Source of the DNA: Trichoplax adhaerens
Lineage: Eukaryota; Placozoa; Uniplacotomia; Trichoplacea; Trichoplacidae
Assembly: GCF_000150275.1 (NCBI RefSeq)
Contig: NW_002060966.1
Span: 138,415-202,414, forward strand
DNA length: 64,000 bases
Direction of reading: 5' to 3'
Below are positions 33,975-47,482 of the stretch, piece after piece. Numbering within the stretch: the first letter of the stretch is position 1; every line of letters starts with the position of its first letter. A program made the position numbers and the translations under genes. The notes beneath the pieces were generated by a model. It worked only from the letters and a program-made list of their open reading frames with translations, did not search any database and had not been told where the DNA came from.

Positions 33975-35780
33975 GCAGGAGCTAGTTATGGCCGATCTGG
34001 CAACAACGCCCGGGCTAAAATGATCTAGGAGTAGACTTGAGAAGGAGCCATTAGCTCATTTAACTACAATTCTGAGAAGCCAGTCATGGCCGATCATACA
34101 GCAATGTCCAGATTCATAGATGGCATCATAGAAGTGATGAAAATGATCCAGGAGTAGGAGGTTTAGCAACAATTTTGAGGAGCTAGTCATGGCCGATCTG
34201 GCAACAACGCCCGGACTAAAATGATCTAGGAGTAGACCTGAGAAGGAGCCATTAGCTCATTTAACTACAATTCTGAGAAGCCAGTCATGGCTGATCATAT
34301 AGTAATGTCCAGATTCATAGATGGCATCATAGAAGTGATGAAAATGATCCAGGAGTAGGAAGTTTAGCAACAATTTTGAGGAGCTAGTCATGGCCGATCT
34401 GGCAACAACGCCCGGACTAAAATGATCTAGGAGTAGACCTGAGAAGGAGCCATTAGCTCATTTAACTACAATTCTGAGAAGCCAGTCATGGCTGATCATA
34501 TAGTAATGTCCAGATTCATAGATGGCATCATAGAAGTGATGAAAATGATCCAGGAGTAGGAAGTTTAGCAACAATTTTGAGGAGCTAGTCATGGCCGATC
34601 TTGCAACAACGCCCAGACTAAAATGATCTAGGAGTAGACCTGAGAAGGAGCCATTAGCTCATTTAACTACAATTCTGAGAAGCCAGTCTTGGCTGATCTT
34701 GCAACAACGTCCAGATTAATAAATGGCATCTTAGAGGTGATAAGAATGATTTAGCAGTAGACTTGAGAAGGAGGTTTAACAACAATTTTGAGGAGCTAGT
34801 TATGGCCGATCTTGCAACAACGCCCAGACTAAAATGATCCAGGAGTAAACTTGAGAAGGAGCCATTAGCTCGTTTGACTACAATTCTGAGAAGCCAGTCT
34901 TGGCTGATCTTGCAACGACGTCCAGATTAATAGATGGCATCATAGAAGTGATGAAAATGATCCAGGAGTAGGAGGTTTAACAACAATTCTGAGGAGCTAG
35001 TCATGGCCGATCTTGCAACAACGCCCAGACTAAAATGATCCAGGAGTAACCTTGAGAAGGAGCCATTAGCTCGTTTGACTACAATTCTGAGAAGCCAGTC
35101 TTGGCTGATCTTGCAACAACGTCCAGATTAATAGATGGCATCATAGAAGTGATGAAAATGATCCAGGAGTAGGAGGTTTAACAACAAGTCTGAGGAGCTA
35201 GTCATGGCCGATCTTGCAACAACGCCCAGACTAAAATGATCCAGGAGTAGACCTAAGAAGGAGCCATTAGCTCATTTAACTACAATTCTGAGAAGCCAGT
35301 CATGGCCGATCATGCAACAACATCCAGACTAATAGATGGCATCATAGAGGTGATAAGAATGATCCATGGGTAGACTTGAGAAGGAGGTTTAACCACAATA
35401 CTGAGGAGCCAGCCATGGCGATCTTGCAACAACGCCCAGACTAATAGATAACATCATAGAGGTAATGAAAATGATCCAAGAATAGACCTAAGACTTACAG
35501 TAAGTCTACTCCTGAATCGTTTTCCTCCTCTGTAGGATGATATAATTAGTCTGAAAGTTCTTGTTAAGATCGGTCATGTTTCTCGGAAGTGCTGTTAAAT
35601 GAGCCATTGACTCATTCAGTAGCACGTCTGAGAAGCCAGTCATGGCCAATCTTAGAAGTACAGATAACATCAAAGTAGTGATGAAAATGATGCAGGAGTA
35701 GACTTGAAAAAGAGCCATTGGCTCGTTCAACAGCCCTTCTAAGGCAGTCATGGCCGATCTTAGAAGATCGCCCAGCCTAA
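33975..35780. repeat. Satellite with ~202-bp dimeric repeat unit
   Basis: Copies of GGAGCTAGTCATGGCCGATC recur near 33979, 34181, 34382, 34584, 34793, 34995 and 35196, spaced about 201-209 bases. Each unit has two related halves: one with CATGGCCGATC.TGCAACAACG, the other with AAGCCAGTC.TGGC.GATC and TGTCCAGATT or CGTCCAGATTAATAGATGG. So the present unit is a dimer of an older ~100-bp monomer. The first three full units are almost alike; later ones are mixed and the array decays after about 35400. No open frame spans it. Confidence 0.93.
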
Positions 35781-36867
35781 CTTATATCATCCTAGAGGCG
35801 ATGAAAATAATGTAAGCACGAGCACGACTAAAAGAGAGACGGACAGCAGATTGAGAAAGTGACTTGAAGAGATCAGGCTTGGCTAGCTGTAATCACTGGT
35901 CAAAGCTTTCTCTTTTCTTTGTTACTAGATTCTGAATAAAGTGATGCAGCTGACTTTGCTCAAGACTATATTACATACTTTTTCTTATCGCAGTTACCTA
36001 CAAAAGGCAAACCCAGATCAAACTCAAAATTGCAATCGCCAATTCCATTATATTTCAGCAAAATTGTAAAATGTCAAACATACATCATGCCTCCTTTAAG
36101 GACATCATGAAATAAATGTATTTCTAGAAGATACCGTCTCTCTGTCGATCAGTAGATGCTGATAAAATTCTAAGATTAACATAAGCATGTACTAATGTAA
36201 CATCAAAGCCAAACATTTATCAATCACTAAAAATCTATCCTGGAACAGCGTAAGGCATCATCATTTTACTCCGGTATACCATAATGTTGTACAGCCTACG
36301 ATCGTATACTACCAATACTACAATTTACTGTTTACATACCAAGCTATAAGATGACTACTATTATACTTTAGATCGTTAAATAGAAATAATTGATGGTACT
36401 CATAACGCCATCATGGTAAGCCAATGTGTATTCCTAATCTAACAATTCACTTTATGCACAATTTCCCATCATCGCATCATCACAAAATAGAATACCATTT
36501 TGAATTTAAACTATAAACGGAGAAAGAGATTTACAATAATGATAATTTCTCCTTTAAAGTCAATTGTCCACAACTTAAATCATACAGTAAAATGGTCAAT
36601 ACTTTGAAAGAACCGACTCTTTCAACATCAACCTATATTTTCGATTGCAACGTGTGACCATCCAATCAATAACGAATACATACTACTAACCAACATTACA
36701 TTAGGCTTATTATAGACAACGACAGTTTAGCAATTCCTTATATCGATCCAATGAAAAGTATTGGTCATATCGTAATTTCTGCGTCTTTCAATTAATCAAA
36801 TTTTAATATGATCTTAAAAATTGTCAATCTGCCACAAAATAATAACTTGAGCGCTCCATAAGCTATA
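35781..36867. other. Spacer between the satellite and the eIF5B 3' end
   Basis: AT-rich sequence with no supported gene. It contains the 3' flank of the minus-strand eIF5B gene. Confidence 0.6.
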
Positions 36868-39800
36868 TTATATTATATTAAAGTGTTTCTTTAATTCTTT
36901 AACCAAAAGCCAATCGCCTTTTTGCATCTCATCTCTAAAATAATTCTTCAAGACATCGATTGAATCTCGACTAATCTGGTTTGTAAAAAAGTTATGTACA
37001 TTTCAATCATACATTTCATAAATGACATTCTCATACAACTCAAGGTAAAATTATTTAAAAATATACCTTGCTGACAAGTAGATTAGTAGCATCGAAATGG
37101 CGCCCGTATAATTTAGGTGCATCACCACCAATATTTTCGATCTTTATGCAAACTTCCTGACCTTTCTCGCCGCATTCAATCTGTTTATGATTCATTTCTA
37201 CACTTGTAACAACACCAATATCTACGTGCTGTGACATAATAAAAGTAGTCTTACCATTTATTCGCAAACTCATCAAATCCGTAAACACCTTTAAAGTAAG
37301 TAAATATTTGTATACCTCCTTAGTTAACGCTGTCAGTGGTGTACCACTTCGAATGGTACCATCTTCGATGCGCACTCCAACAACGATCGGATCGCGAGTA
37401 TTGAAGATATATTGGGGTGCGATACGCAACTTTGCTGGAAATATTGCAAGATGTTTATGCTGTTCCTTTAATTTTTTTATCGCTTCCTAAATAGTACAAA
37501 CGAAAACCAAATTTTGAATACAGATAAATTTTTGTAGCAATCAAGAACGCCTAGACCATAGTAAATGGGACGTACTCCACATTCAATGTTATTAACAGTT
37601 ATTTATAATAATGTATACTTATACTAATATCATAATCACACTTCCCAACTACTACACCTGTTAAAGGTACTACGACATCCCTCACCTCCCTAAAAGCCAT
37701 AAATTTATCAAATAAATGATAAATAATATCTGCAGAAAAGATTCTGACACCAAGTTTCTTAGCCATGTCGGTAGCATCTTGCTCAATTTTCACATCAAAG
37801 GCTAGGATTACGGCATATCTAAAATGAACGTTGTATTTTCAGAAACTGTTCAGCTTATGCACCTAAGAAAATGAAAACAATTACTTGTTAACATTACGTT
37901 CTCTGGAAACTTACTGAGCATCATGTTCCAGCATTACGGATGCTTTCATAACGTCCTTTTTATGCACAGGACCAACGTTAATACCTGAATACTATTTCCA
38001 TTTAAGAAAAAAAATATATACCAACTTAACTCGTTTCTGCATTGTATCATGCATAATAAAAATCACTCATTTCTTGAATTATTGCGAACATACAGGAATT
38101 TTTGACGTTTTCAAAAATTCTATTAAAGCTTCTAACGAGCCAAGAGTCGAAGCTTGTACATAGACACCACGATCCGATAATTTAATAGAATTTAAGGATT
38201 CTGCCAATCTTGCGCTAACTTCTTCTTTTAGTATATCCACTTCATCTGGTTTCTTTGCAACAAGTACTGATGTACCAGCCAAGATTTTATCAAGATCTTT
38301 TCCGATAATTTTAATGCCTTCTGCTGCTTCAATTTCGCTATGTTGTATATATTGACTCTACAAAACAATGACAATCGCCAGCATATAAAATTTATTTACT
38401 GTACAATACGCGTATAATATGTGGCTAACGATACTATTATTACCAACCTTGACGCGAATTTCTTTCAGCGGCGGTGTTGTTAATAAAGCACGGGCTTGTG
38501 TTACAACAGGACCATCAAAACTGCTAAAGACTAACGTATCTCCTTCTCTCAATTTTCCGTTAGTTAGTACAACATCTACAGTAGTTCCAAGGCCAGGTAA
38601 GGCTTTTACCTAATAAAACAGATATTAGCTTATAACTTGCACCTCTATTGGAAATAGGTAGAGAAATATTCACATCTTTTAAACGATACTACCTCCATAA
38701 CGCTACATTCGATTTCATTAGAATAAGAGAGTCTTGTTGTTAACATTGTCTGGCTCAACTTTACAATCAGGGCAATCAAATCTCCCATACCATCACCAGT
38801 TATTGCTGAAGTTGGTACAAGTGATACAAATTTTCGTGGATCTTGATTTTCGTGAAATAACGCAGCATTTAAACCCTACAGTAAAATTTTCAAAGGGCGT
38901 TAACATTTACGAGCTAAATTTAATTGTGTAATTCATAATTACTGACTTGCTCAGCCAGTGCAGTGATAGCAATTCTACAACGGTCATCAAATTCAAGTTT
39001 AACATTCCGCTTTTGTTTCTTCAACGCATCAGCAACACTCGTATGAGGAGCTTTCTTCCATTCAAATAATCTATCAACCTAATATTGAAGCAATAAACCC
39101 TCAATGTGTGAACATTTCGTCACATTTACATAGCTATAGATGAAATCTAAAAAAATTTAAACCTTATTTAAGGCAACAATAAATGGGGTTTTTCTCTTTT
39201 TTAACAGATTAATCGATTCTATCGTTTGAGGTTCCAAGCCATGCATGAGATCAATTACCAAGATAGCAATATCACACAAGGATGAACCACGATTACGAAG
39301 ATTACTAAACGTTGAGAACTGCTCATTAATACTTTGAGAAAGCAAACACAGTAATCTAGACCAATCAACTATGCAGGTATCAGGCAAAAAAATACGATAC
39401 CTGAAAGATTCATGTCCTGGAGTGTCAATAATTAATAATCCCGGTAATTTTAAATCAAATGTAGCAAACTAGTTCAAAAATTAAATTTAAGAATGACAAT
39501 CCGTAAGTTATATGGTACAAACATTTATCCGTAAATTAATACATTTGTATGGATATTCATTAGTATTGTTATTATTCAAACGCAGGCAGCATCTAAATAT
39601 TTGAAAAGTACCTCCTTAATATTTTTGGTTTGCTCCCTTATAGCTTCGACTGGCACCTTCGTTGCACCGATTTGCTGTGTAATTCCACCAGCCTCTCCAT
39701 CTTGTACATGAGTCCGCCTTATCTTATCAAGAATCTTTGTTTTACCCGTATCCACATGTCCAAGAACACAAATAACAGGGGCTCGTAATTTATTAGGGTC

Positions 39801-42800
39801 GCGGTTTTCTTCATTTTTCCGCCTACGCTCCTATCAAGATTTTGATAAAGTATTTCTTTCAATTAAAAACTACATAAAATAAACTTGAACAGCTGTAACA
39901 TCATCTTTATTTAAATTTTTCTCATTACTTGTATCCTATTTAAAGCTCTTTCACGCCGACCCTCAGCAGTAGTTGTGTCATTATCGCTATCGCTAGAACT
40001 TGATTCAGAAGATGATTCTTCTTCGTCAGATTCCTCCTCGCTTTCCGATTCTGCTACAGGTGATTGAACGTCAGGAGCCTTTCCAGCTTCTTGAGGTATT
40101 GCTTCGTCGACCTTAGCTTCTAAATGTATTTATATAATCTTGATATAATTTTGCAGATCCAGAAATTAATACCCAATTAAATATTTAATATACCCGTATC
40201 ATCTTTATCATCAACTTTCTCAAAATCCAATTTATCCCATGATTCAGCAGTTGCATTGTCATCTTGAGCAATTTCTTCTTTGATTCCTTTTAAAGAGGCA
40301 ATAACGGTTAAGCTTATATAAAGTTATATAATAACAAGTCGACAAACTTTAACCGTGGATAATTATCAAAGAAACAGTTAATTTTAGCTTTATGCTTGAT
40401 TACTTATTACCTTCAATAGCTACTGACTCTTGCCTTTCTTTCATTACACTAGCACTTTCCTTTACAGATGCATCAGTTTGTTCTTGCGCTGACTGAGCAT
40501 TATTTTGATTCGATTTCTTCTTCTTGCCATACACAACCCGTTTTTTAGGTTTTTCCTCATCCGCTTCCAGACCGGTATCTGGGACACTAAAACCTTGCTG
40601 TCTCATACTTTCCAAGCGAGCTTCAATTCTTGCTTTTTCTTGTTTTTGAGCTTTTGTCAATAATTTACCTTCTTTTTTGAGCCTTTCTTTACGTTCCTAT
40701 TGAATCCAATAATGTAGGTTACTTAAATGCAAGAAGCTGTTTGATACCTATCAATTCTATTTCTTAGGCTATTTAACATTGCTTCGAAAATAAAACGGTA
40801 ACCTTTTCCTTTTGCTTCTTCCGCTCACGTTTCTCTTCCTCTAAACGTTTTTTTTCTAATCGAAGACGTTCTGCTTCTTCTTCCTTTCTTATTCTTTCTT
40901 CTTCCGCTGCTTTCATCGATTCTTCTTGAAGTCTTCTTTGTTCCAATGCTTCTTGCATTAGTTTAATTTTTGCTTTAGTAGGCTTTTTTGTTTTCGAGGC
41001 GTCGTCTTTTTCACCCTTCTTCTTCTTTTTTCTTTTCTTTTTCTTCTTACCTTCACCATCGCTTTCATCCTCTGATCCTGAAGAAGCTTTTTCTGCTGGT
41101 GGCTGTTCTTCTTTCTTTCCGGTTTCAGGCTTACCTGAGCATCAATTTATAACACAGCCATCTTACACAAGACCATCATTAACAAATCAACAAAATTATC
41201 ATTTTCGGTGTTAAACAGCTACGTACCATGAGTTGGCTGTTCCGTAGTTGCATCAGCAGAAACTTCAGCTTTCTCATTACTTTCTGAGGCTTTAGACTCA
41301 GTTACCTTACCTACGGTATAAACATAAAATTAGCATGAATTCTATGTTAACGATCATAGTCGGTGCCATAATGTATTTCAAAAAATGCAAGCGACCTTTC
41401 GGTTTCTGTTTTTGCTGTTTTTCTTTATCAGCTAACTTCTTAAGCCTTTCTCTCTCTTTCTTTTCTGCTTTCTTTTGAGCAGCAGATTTTATTACTACGC
41501 CTTCATCATTGTCCGTCTTGGTGGTTTCTTTGACCTATGAAACAATGCATATTTTACCGTGGATGGAATTAGGCATAATCTAATAAGACGATTTCTAACG
41601 CAATACAGATCAGATTAGCAAATAGAAGACATTAAGAAAATGTTGACAAACCTTTTCTGTTGTTTCTGTTTCAATATTTTCATCATTAACTTCTCTATTA
41701 AGTTATAAATATGTAGCATAAAGTAGTCGCATTTATATCAATAATTTTAAATAAAATTGAGCATCCGTACCTCGTCGGTTTTTCTTCAACGCTAGCTGTG
41801 TCAGTAGCAATGCCCATTTCCTTCTTTATTTCCTCCAAATCATCATCACTATAATGCGAAAAAATTGTTAATTTTATTTGATAAGCTAAAAAAGGTAAGG
41901 TATTTATCATGTATAATATTACAGTATTTATGCGTATAGAAGAAAATTTTTCATAGTGTTCAACAGGCAAATCAGCAGGCGCTTTATATTTTAGTTATTA
42001 CTAACAGATTCAGCAATAGCGCAATTTAATATGCGACACGATCATTTATAACGATATAGCAACCCGTTAGCAGGTAAATAGCCACGCCTAATATTAATTT
42101 TAGGCATGCGATTACTACTATGTGTCATTTTCTGATCAAATACTGTAACATTCATTATTACGCTGTATCGTTAAAGTACGACATACTAATCGTCTATTTC
42201 TTTCTTTTTCTTGTTTTTCTTACTGCGACCTTTCGATTTCTTACTAGCTGCCGCCTTTTCATCTTCTAAATCCATCTCTTTTATTAAGTCTGCCAGATCG
42301 TCTTCATCGCTAAAAGTGATTGAATAGCAACGATAGTTGTGCAATATCTTTAGACAAATTGCAGACAGCACTAATATAATCAACAAAATACGTAACATTA
42401 CAGTATTTCTCCATGTGTCTTTCCTTTCTTCTTCGATTGAGTCTTGGGCTGAGCTTCGCTTTCAGGCTCTTCTTCATCCCTATGAAAATTGTATATCAAA
42501 ATAAAATTTAGACATGGACTACTTATGGCGTTAAGCCTACATCAGTATCGACTTTTAAATGGGGATAAATAACATTAATGTATGAAATATAGCTAATGAA
42601 TAAAAATGCTACCATTTTTGTTTCGTTTTCTTTCCCTTCGACTTGGCTCCTTTCTTTCCAGGATTTTGATTTTGACTGGCATCATCTGCTTCCGCATCAG
42701 CTTTATCATCACTAAATACGAAGTCAACAGTATCAGTACATATCTAAGTTGAATATAATAATGGCTTCTATACAGTCAGTATGGTAACTGCATCACGTAT

Positions 42801-45115
42801 AAGTATAAGTCATTCAAGACAGTATCCAGCATTGCTACCATCATACTGTTTCTAATTATTAATTGGCTTACTTAGGGTTTAAATCTTTGCCACGGCCTTT
42901 GTCGTTTTGGGGGGTTTCAACTTCCATTGGTAACTCATCATCACTGCAATAAGGTCATAATTAAAAACATGATAAGAAGGATTCAAAATTAGCAGCATGT
43001 AGCAAAGGATTCATCTACAGCCTCTTATTGTAATGTTCATTCGATTTAAGTAAGTTCAATGCTAATAGCCGTTGAATTGATCCTTGCTCAATGGAGAGTC
43101 TAATAGACTGACAGTAAGCTGTCATAGCACTTACGAATATTCCTGGCCCTTCTTCTTACGACCCTTCTTATCATTTCTTTTAGCCACTGGAGCAGCAGCT
43201 AAACCTTCCTCATCGATATCGATAGTATTTTCAACATCAGCACCTTTAGGCCTATGGTGCAAGTCATCGATACGATATTAAAAAATTAGCTATAATTTGG
43301 ACTGGTGTACAACAGAATTAGTACATAATATCAGAGGCAATGTAAAAATACGATGGGCTAATTTCTAGAGAAAAGTATTTAGTAAGCAAACAACTACAAC
43401 AGAAATAGTGCATAATATCAGAGGCAATGTAAAAATGCTACGGGCTAATTTCTAGAGAAAAGCATTTAGTAAGCAAACAACTGCATAATACAACAATTAG
43501 TTAGTTACAATACAAAATAGAATATTTTAAATGTATATGTACTTTCATGACCATAAATTAAGTGATAAATCACAACTTCTCATGATAACGGAAGCAACTA
43601 TTCTATTATTCAAAGTGAATTAATAGAGTAAGGAATGTATTGAAGTGTAGCCTAATGTCGCTGATGTTGATGACAAAGTTTTAATATCTCATTGATGTCA
43701 TACCAAATCCCATTTCAATTTTCTACCTCCATGTCCAAAATTATCGTTTTAAGAATCAATTTACTCTCCAGAAACCATCATCGATGACAGTTTCAACATC
43801 TTGTTCTTGCTACATGAAACCGCATTTCAGTTTCCATTTTTATTAATTATTGATTACTATCATTAAAGAATTAATTTTCTATCCTGAAATTGGCATCGTT
43901 TCCAAACTATCATAGAGTAGTCATTGCCCAAATCTTATTTCTGTTTCTACCTCTATCCCTGAATTATGTATATCATGAATACATGAATCTATTTTCTATC
44001 AGGAAACTATCATCGATGATGTTTTCAAGCTACCGAAGAGTAGAGAAGTCATTGAAGAATCCAACCTAGTTTGTCTTTTTAGTATCTTTACTGCACGATT
44101 TTGATCAGTGTATGAGTAACTAAGTATAGCTTAACTTTAGTCATGCTGATGATAAGCTTTAACATCTCATTCATCCAATATAAAATTCCATTTCACTTTC
44201 TACTTTTATGACCGATCAGTATCATTCAAGAATCCATTTTCTATCGTCAACCTGTCATCGTTTCCAAATTACCGTACCATAGTTATATAGAATCGAACAT
44301 GGCATCTCAATACCTATACTACATGTTTGTTGGATCTGTCTATGAGAAATTTAGCACTTCTTCCTGTCACTTATGTTGCTAATAAAACTTGAATATCTTA
44401 TTTACGCCATATCAACGCTATTTGAGATTCTACCTTTATCCTTCCATTCAATCCTCAATCAATCCATTTTCTATCCTGAAATCATCATTGATGATGTTAT
44501 CAACCTACTGAAGAGCAAAGTAGTCACTACACAATCCAATAAAGCCTATTAAGTATCTTTACTACGCATTTTGGATGGGTTCCATCGCGATTTAATACGA
44601 GTATAGCCAAGTTGTAGTCATGTCGATGATTGACTTCAATATCTCGTCTTTGCCCCTACCAAGCCCATTTCAATTTCTACCTCGATCCTGATTGGTATCA
44701 CTAAAGAATCCTTTTCCCATCCTTGAATCATCATGTATGAAGATTCCAAGCTCGAATTATACACACTATTCATTACAGAATTAGCAAAGACAACATGATA
44801 TTGATGACTACCACTCCTCCATGGATTTTTCACCCAAATAAGAATATTCCTCGACATTTGTAATCCTCGATTGCATTGCGATCATGCACGTCGCTATAAT
44901 GCAATCAGACTAGCTTCCATAGGATCAAGCCCATATCCTCCATCATGGTATTGTCATTGAAGGGAAGAAATTGAGTAGAAAATGGCGATAGAACATGGAT
45001 GATGGATGCAATGAAACATACTCATCCTGTTGACTATTGAAAATGAATTGCTTTAGGGATCATTTTCTACTTACTGCTCAGCTGATTTTTTCTTGTCCTT
45101 CTTAGATTTAGCCAT
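36868..45115 (-). CDS. EIF5B: Translation initiation factor eIF5B, 26 exons, with an apparent +1 frameshift
   Basis: Exons in transcript order: 45115-45075, 43251-43135, 42943-42872, 42711-42613, 42479-42402, 42309-42187, 41848-41771, 41694-41652, 41534-41396, 41310-41227, 41134-40803, 40696-40411, 40286-40194, 40119-39928, 39830-39612, 39468-39401, 39304-39163, 39078-38947, 38875-38693, 38609-38448, 38357-38094, 37991-37915, 37818-37686, 37486-37316, 37228-37067, 36975-36868. All junctions are phase-consistent. The product (about 1198 residues if the shift is discounted) has a Lys/Asp/Glu-rich N-terminus, a coiled Glu/Arg region, a GTPase domain with GHVDTGKT (about 616-623), DTPGH (about 680-684) and NKVD, then domains II-IV ending HFNII. 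eIF5B is the GTPase that joins the 60S subunit to the 48S complex. In exon 14 a C4 run (39959-39962) puts the acidic part and the downstream part in different frames; this may be a sequence error. Confidence 0.94.
43320..44900. repeat. Repeat-filled first intron of eIF5B
   Basis: Intron 1 (43252-45074) is about 1.8 kb, far longer than the others. Near 43320-43490 an ~86-bp block (CATAATATCAGAGGCAATGT, GGGCTAATTTCTAGAGAAAA) occurs twice. From about 43640 to 44870 a diverged repeat of a few hundred bases recurs with landmarks ATTTTCTATC, CATCATCGATGATG, TTTCTACCT.TATCC and GAATCCATTTT. Confidence 0.75.
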
Positions 45116-47392
45116 AATCTCTTGACAATAATTCAATCCTCTATCCACTTAACATCAATGTACCAAGACTAATAGTAATGATCCTTTCACTCCAGTGCTA
45201 CTAATACACAGTTAAGATGGATAACTTGCAAGTTGAATAAGCAATTAATGGCCAAATGGAGCAAATTGAGCAAGATGAGCAAGATTGGAAGAGGTTAATG
45301 GATGCCAAGTTCCACTACCACGTTGGAATTGGCGTTTTGACCAGTGGCCACCGACACCAAGCTATACTGTAGCCTAGAGTGTAGAGTCGTTACCCAGTCA
45401 GTAGAGTATCGAGGGTTCAATGAGTCATGGTGGGGTTAGGTGGGGTGTTGTAGGGTTTAGTCTACTGTATGATACCGTCGTTCCATAATATAGAGATAGT
45501 ATGGGATTACAGTCGGCACACCCAAGCAACTATCGACTATCTTGGAAGTTTGCCGGGTGGAGTCATGCGTTTCCGAATCATACGCTATAGTAATCAAGGA
45601 ATAATCAACTCTTGATTGATACATCCTATAGCAAGAACCCAGTTGGCCCACATGGGAATACTGAGTTTGCGCAACCGGTACGCAACCAGGCCCTGGGAGA
45701 ACCTTCAGTCTATCCGTCGTCTCCGCCTAAGATCCATTTGGCATCTTCTAGTATTTGCCAGACTTGTTCAAGTTGACAATATATATGTTATATATCCAAA
45801 TTCGAGTTTCAAAACTTTATTTACTACTTCCTTTGGCATAATTGTATGTATTAACATTTCCAGAAGGTTTTTGATCAGTATCGAAAAAACCTTTACTGAA
45901 AGAGTCTAGGAATAATTAATTAATTGTCTAGAACTCGTGGTATATTGACAAAGCAAGTACTGCTCAAATAGCTACTGAATCAGGCTATATTCTATTTAAT
46001 GTTTGTGCAAACAGCTATGTCTTTGAGATACACAGTTATAGCCTTGATATTCTTGGGATTTCTTTGGACAATCCTGAGGAAAATGCAAGCCGTTCCTTAG
46101 GAAAGGCCAGCCAATCTACGCTAGTGGTAATACATTTGTTGCCTCTCTCCGTCCAAGGGCTGAACTTTAATGTCCCAGTCAACCTATTTCTTCTAAGTAT
46201 AGCAATTATCATTAGTCTGTACTGCTCATTGCAAGATCAAGCAATATCTTTATTCGATATATAATTGATTACTGCAACGAAATGGCTGGAATTGACTTCG
46301 ACATTCCTTAAGATTCAAAGGATTGACCGTAGCAATAGCGTAACGAATTATCGTTCTGGATGAATTCGAGAGAAACGACTAGCCTATATCGTATTCAGCT
46401 CTATCTTAGAAGACTTGACTGTGGCGGATTCATTTCGTTAAGTAATCATGACCATGCTGCTCTATACGAGCTATCCTAAGATATACAGATAGTGACATGC
46501 TACAATTTCTTTTACAATTCATGCTACAATTCAGGTATGGACAGTCTAGGAGCAATAATAACCGTGCTGCACTGCGCTATCATAAAATAAAATGATTAAT
46601 CTCGCTCCGCTTAATCCAAAATCGCTTCCGTTTAGAGCTGCGACTGCATACAGTATATCTGAATACTTCAATGATATGTCAAGCATTGCCTCGTAAATAA
46701 GATACAACAATAATATAATCTAATTGCATATCAAATGGCAATGTGTACAGTATATCATTTCCATACCTATATACATCGCTATAACGTTCAATCGTTAACT
46801 AGGTATGAGCAATGATTATGATTATGGTCAATAAAATCCATTTTATCCATAAATAAATCAAGATAAAAATACAACCATGTTTCATATCAGATCGAAATTC
46901 GATAACGCGTATAGTTAGCATCTATAAAATTTCAAGTGCCGTGCAAATTAGAAAGGCTAACCTATTCCTTTTCATTCATGCTGTCTTGCTTAGCAAAAGC
47001 TAAAATTCCCATCCTCTTTAGCGGGCAACGTAGGGCAATATTTTGAGTTATTGCTTCCTGTACGTTATCCATCGGGTAAGCGTGGCCACTGCTACAGTCT
47101 CATTAAAACTTATTCGTGGAAAGGCTTACGGTAGTTAAGAAATGCTTATGGAGCACATTAATCTCCACTGGATCAAGTATGGAGGAGGTTGCACTTAGTT
47201 CGGGCACCATATGCATCATATAGTAATGATGATTTGCCCAAATAGAATTATCGAACGTGTGTTACAGATTTGCAGGATACAGCATGATATAATATTATAT
47301 TCTAACAATCCGAATAGGTAAGCATTGCCAGTGGACAAACTACAGTCGCATTAAAGCTTATTCTTACAATGCTTAGCCAAGAGTTGTTAGTG
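45116..47392. other. eIF5B upstream region and intergenic DNA
   Basis: The first few hundred bases probably include the eIF5B promoter. Open frames at 45616-45909 and 46064-46264 (+) have no recognisable domain. From about 46930 degenerate repeats sharing GTAAGC.TTGCCA, CATTAAA.CTTATTC and AAGGCTTA begin and continue past 48000. Confidence 0.5.
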
Positions 47393-47482
47393 AGAACTAC
47401 AACCTGTAGGGATGCAATAGGTAGAACTACAATCTGTAGGGATGCAATAGGTAGAACTACAATCTGTAGGGATGCAATAGGT
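47393..47482. repeat. Three perfect-to-near-perfect 30-bp tandem repeats
   Basis: Three 30-bp units (47393-47422, 47423-47452, 47453-47482) contain AGAACTACAA.CTGTAGGGAT. Only one base differs in the first. The period is a multiple of three and an open frame (47369-47617) reads through as a repeated decapeptide, but nothing else supports coding. Confidence 0.93.

Noticed and set aside
37055-37429. A single 124-residue reading of the eIF5B domain IV region
   Set aside because: It reads through an 87-base intron with good splice sites; family comparison needs TALTKE joined directly to HVDIGVV.
45400-45440. tRNA-like GGGTTCAAT-type box
   Set aside because: No cloverleaf arms or A-box at the required spacing could be drawn.
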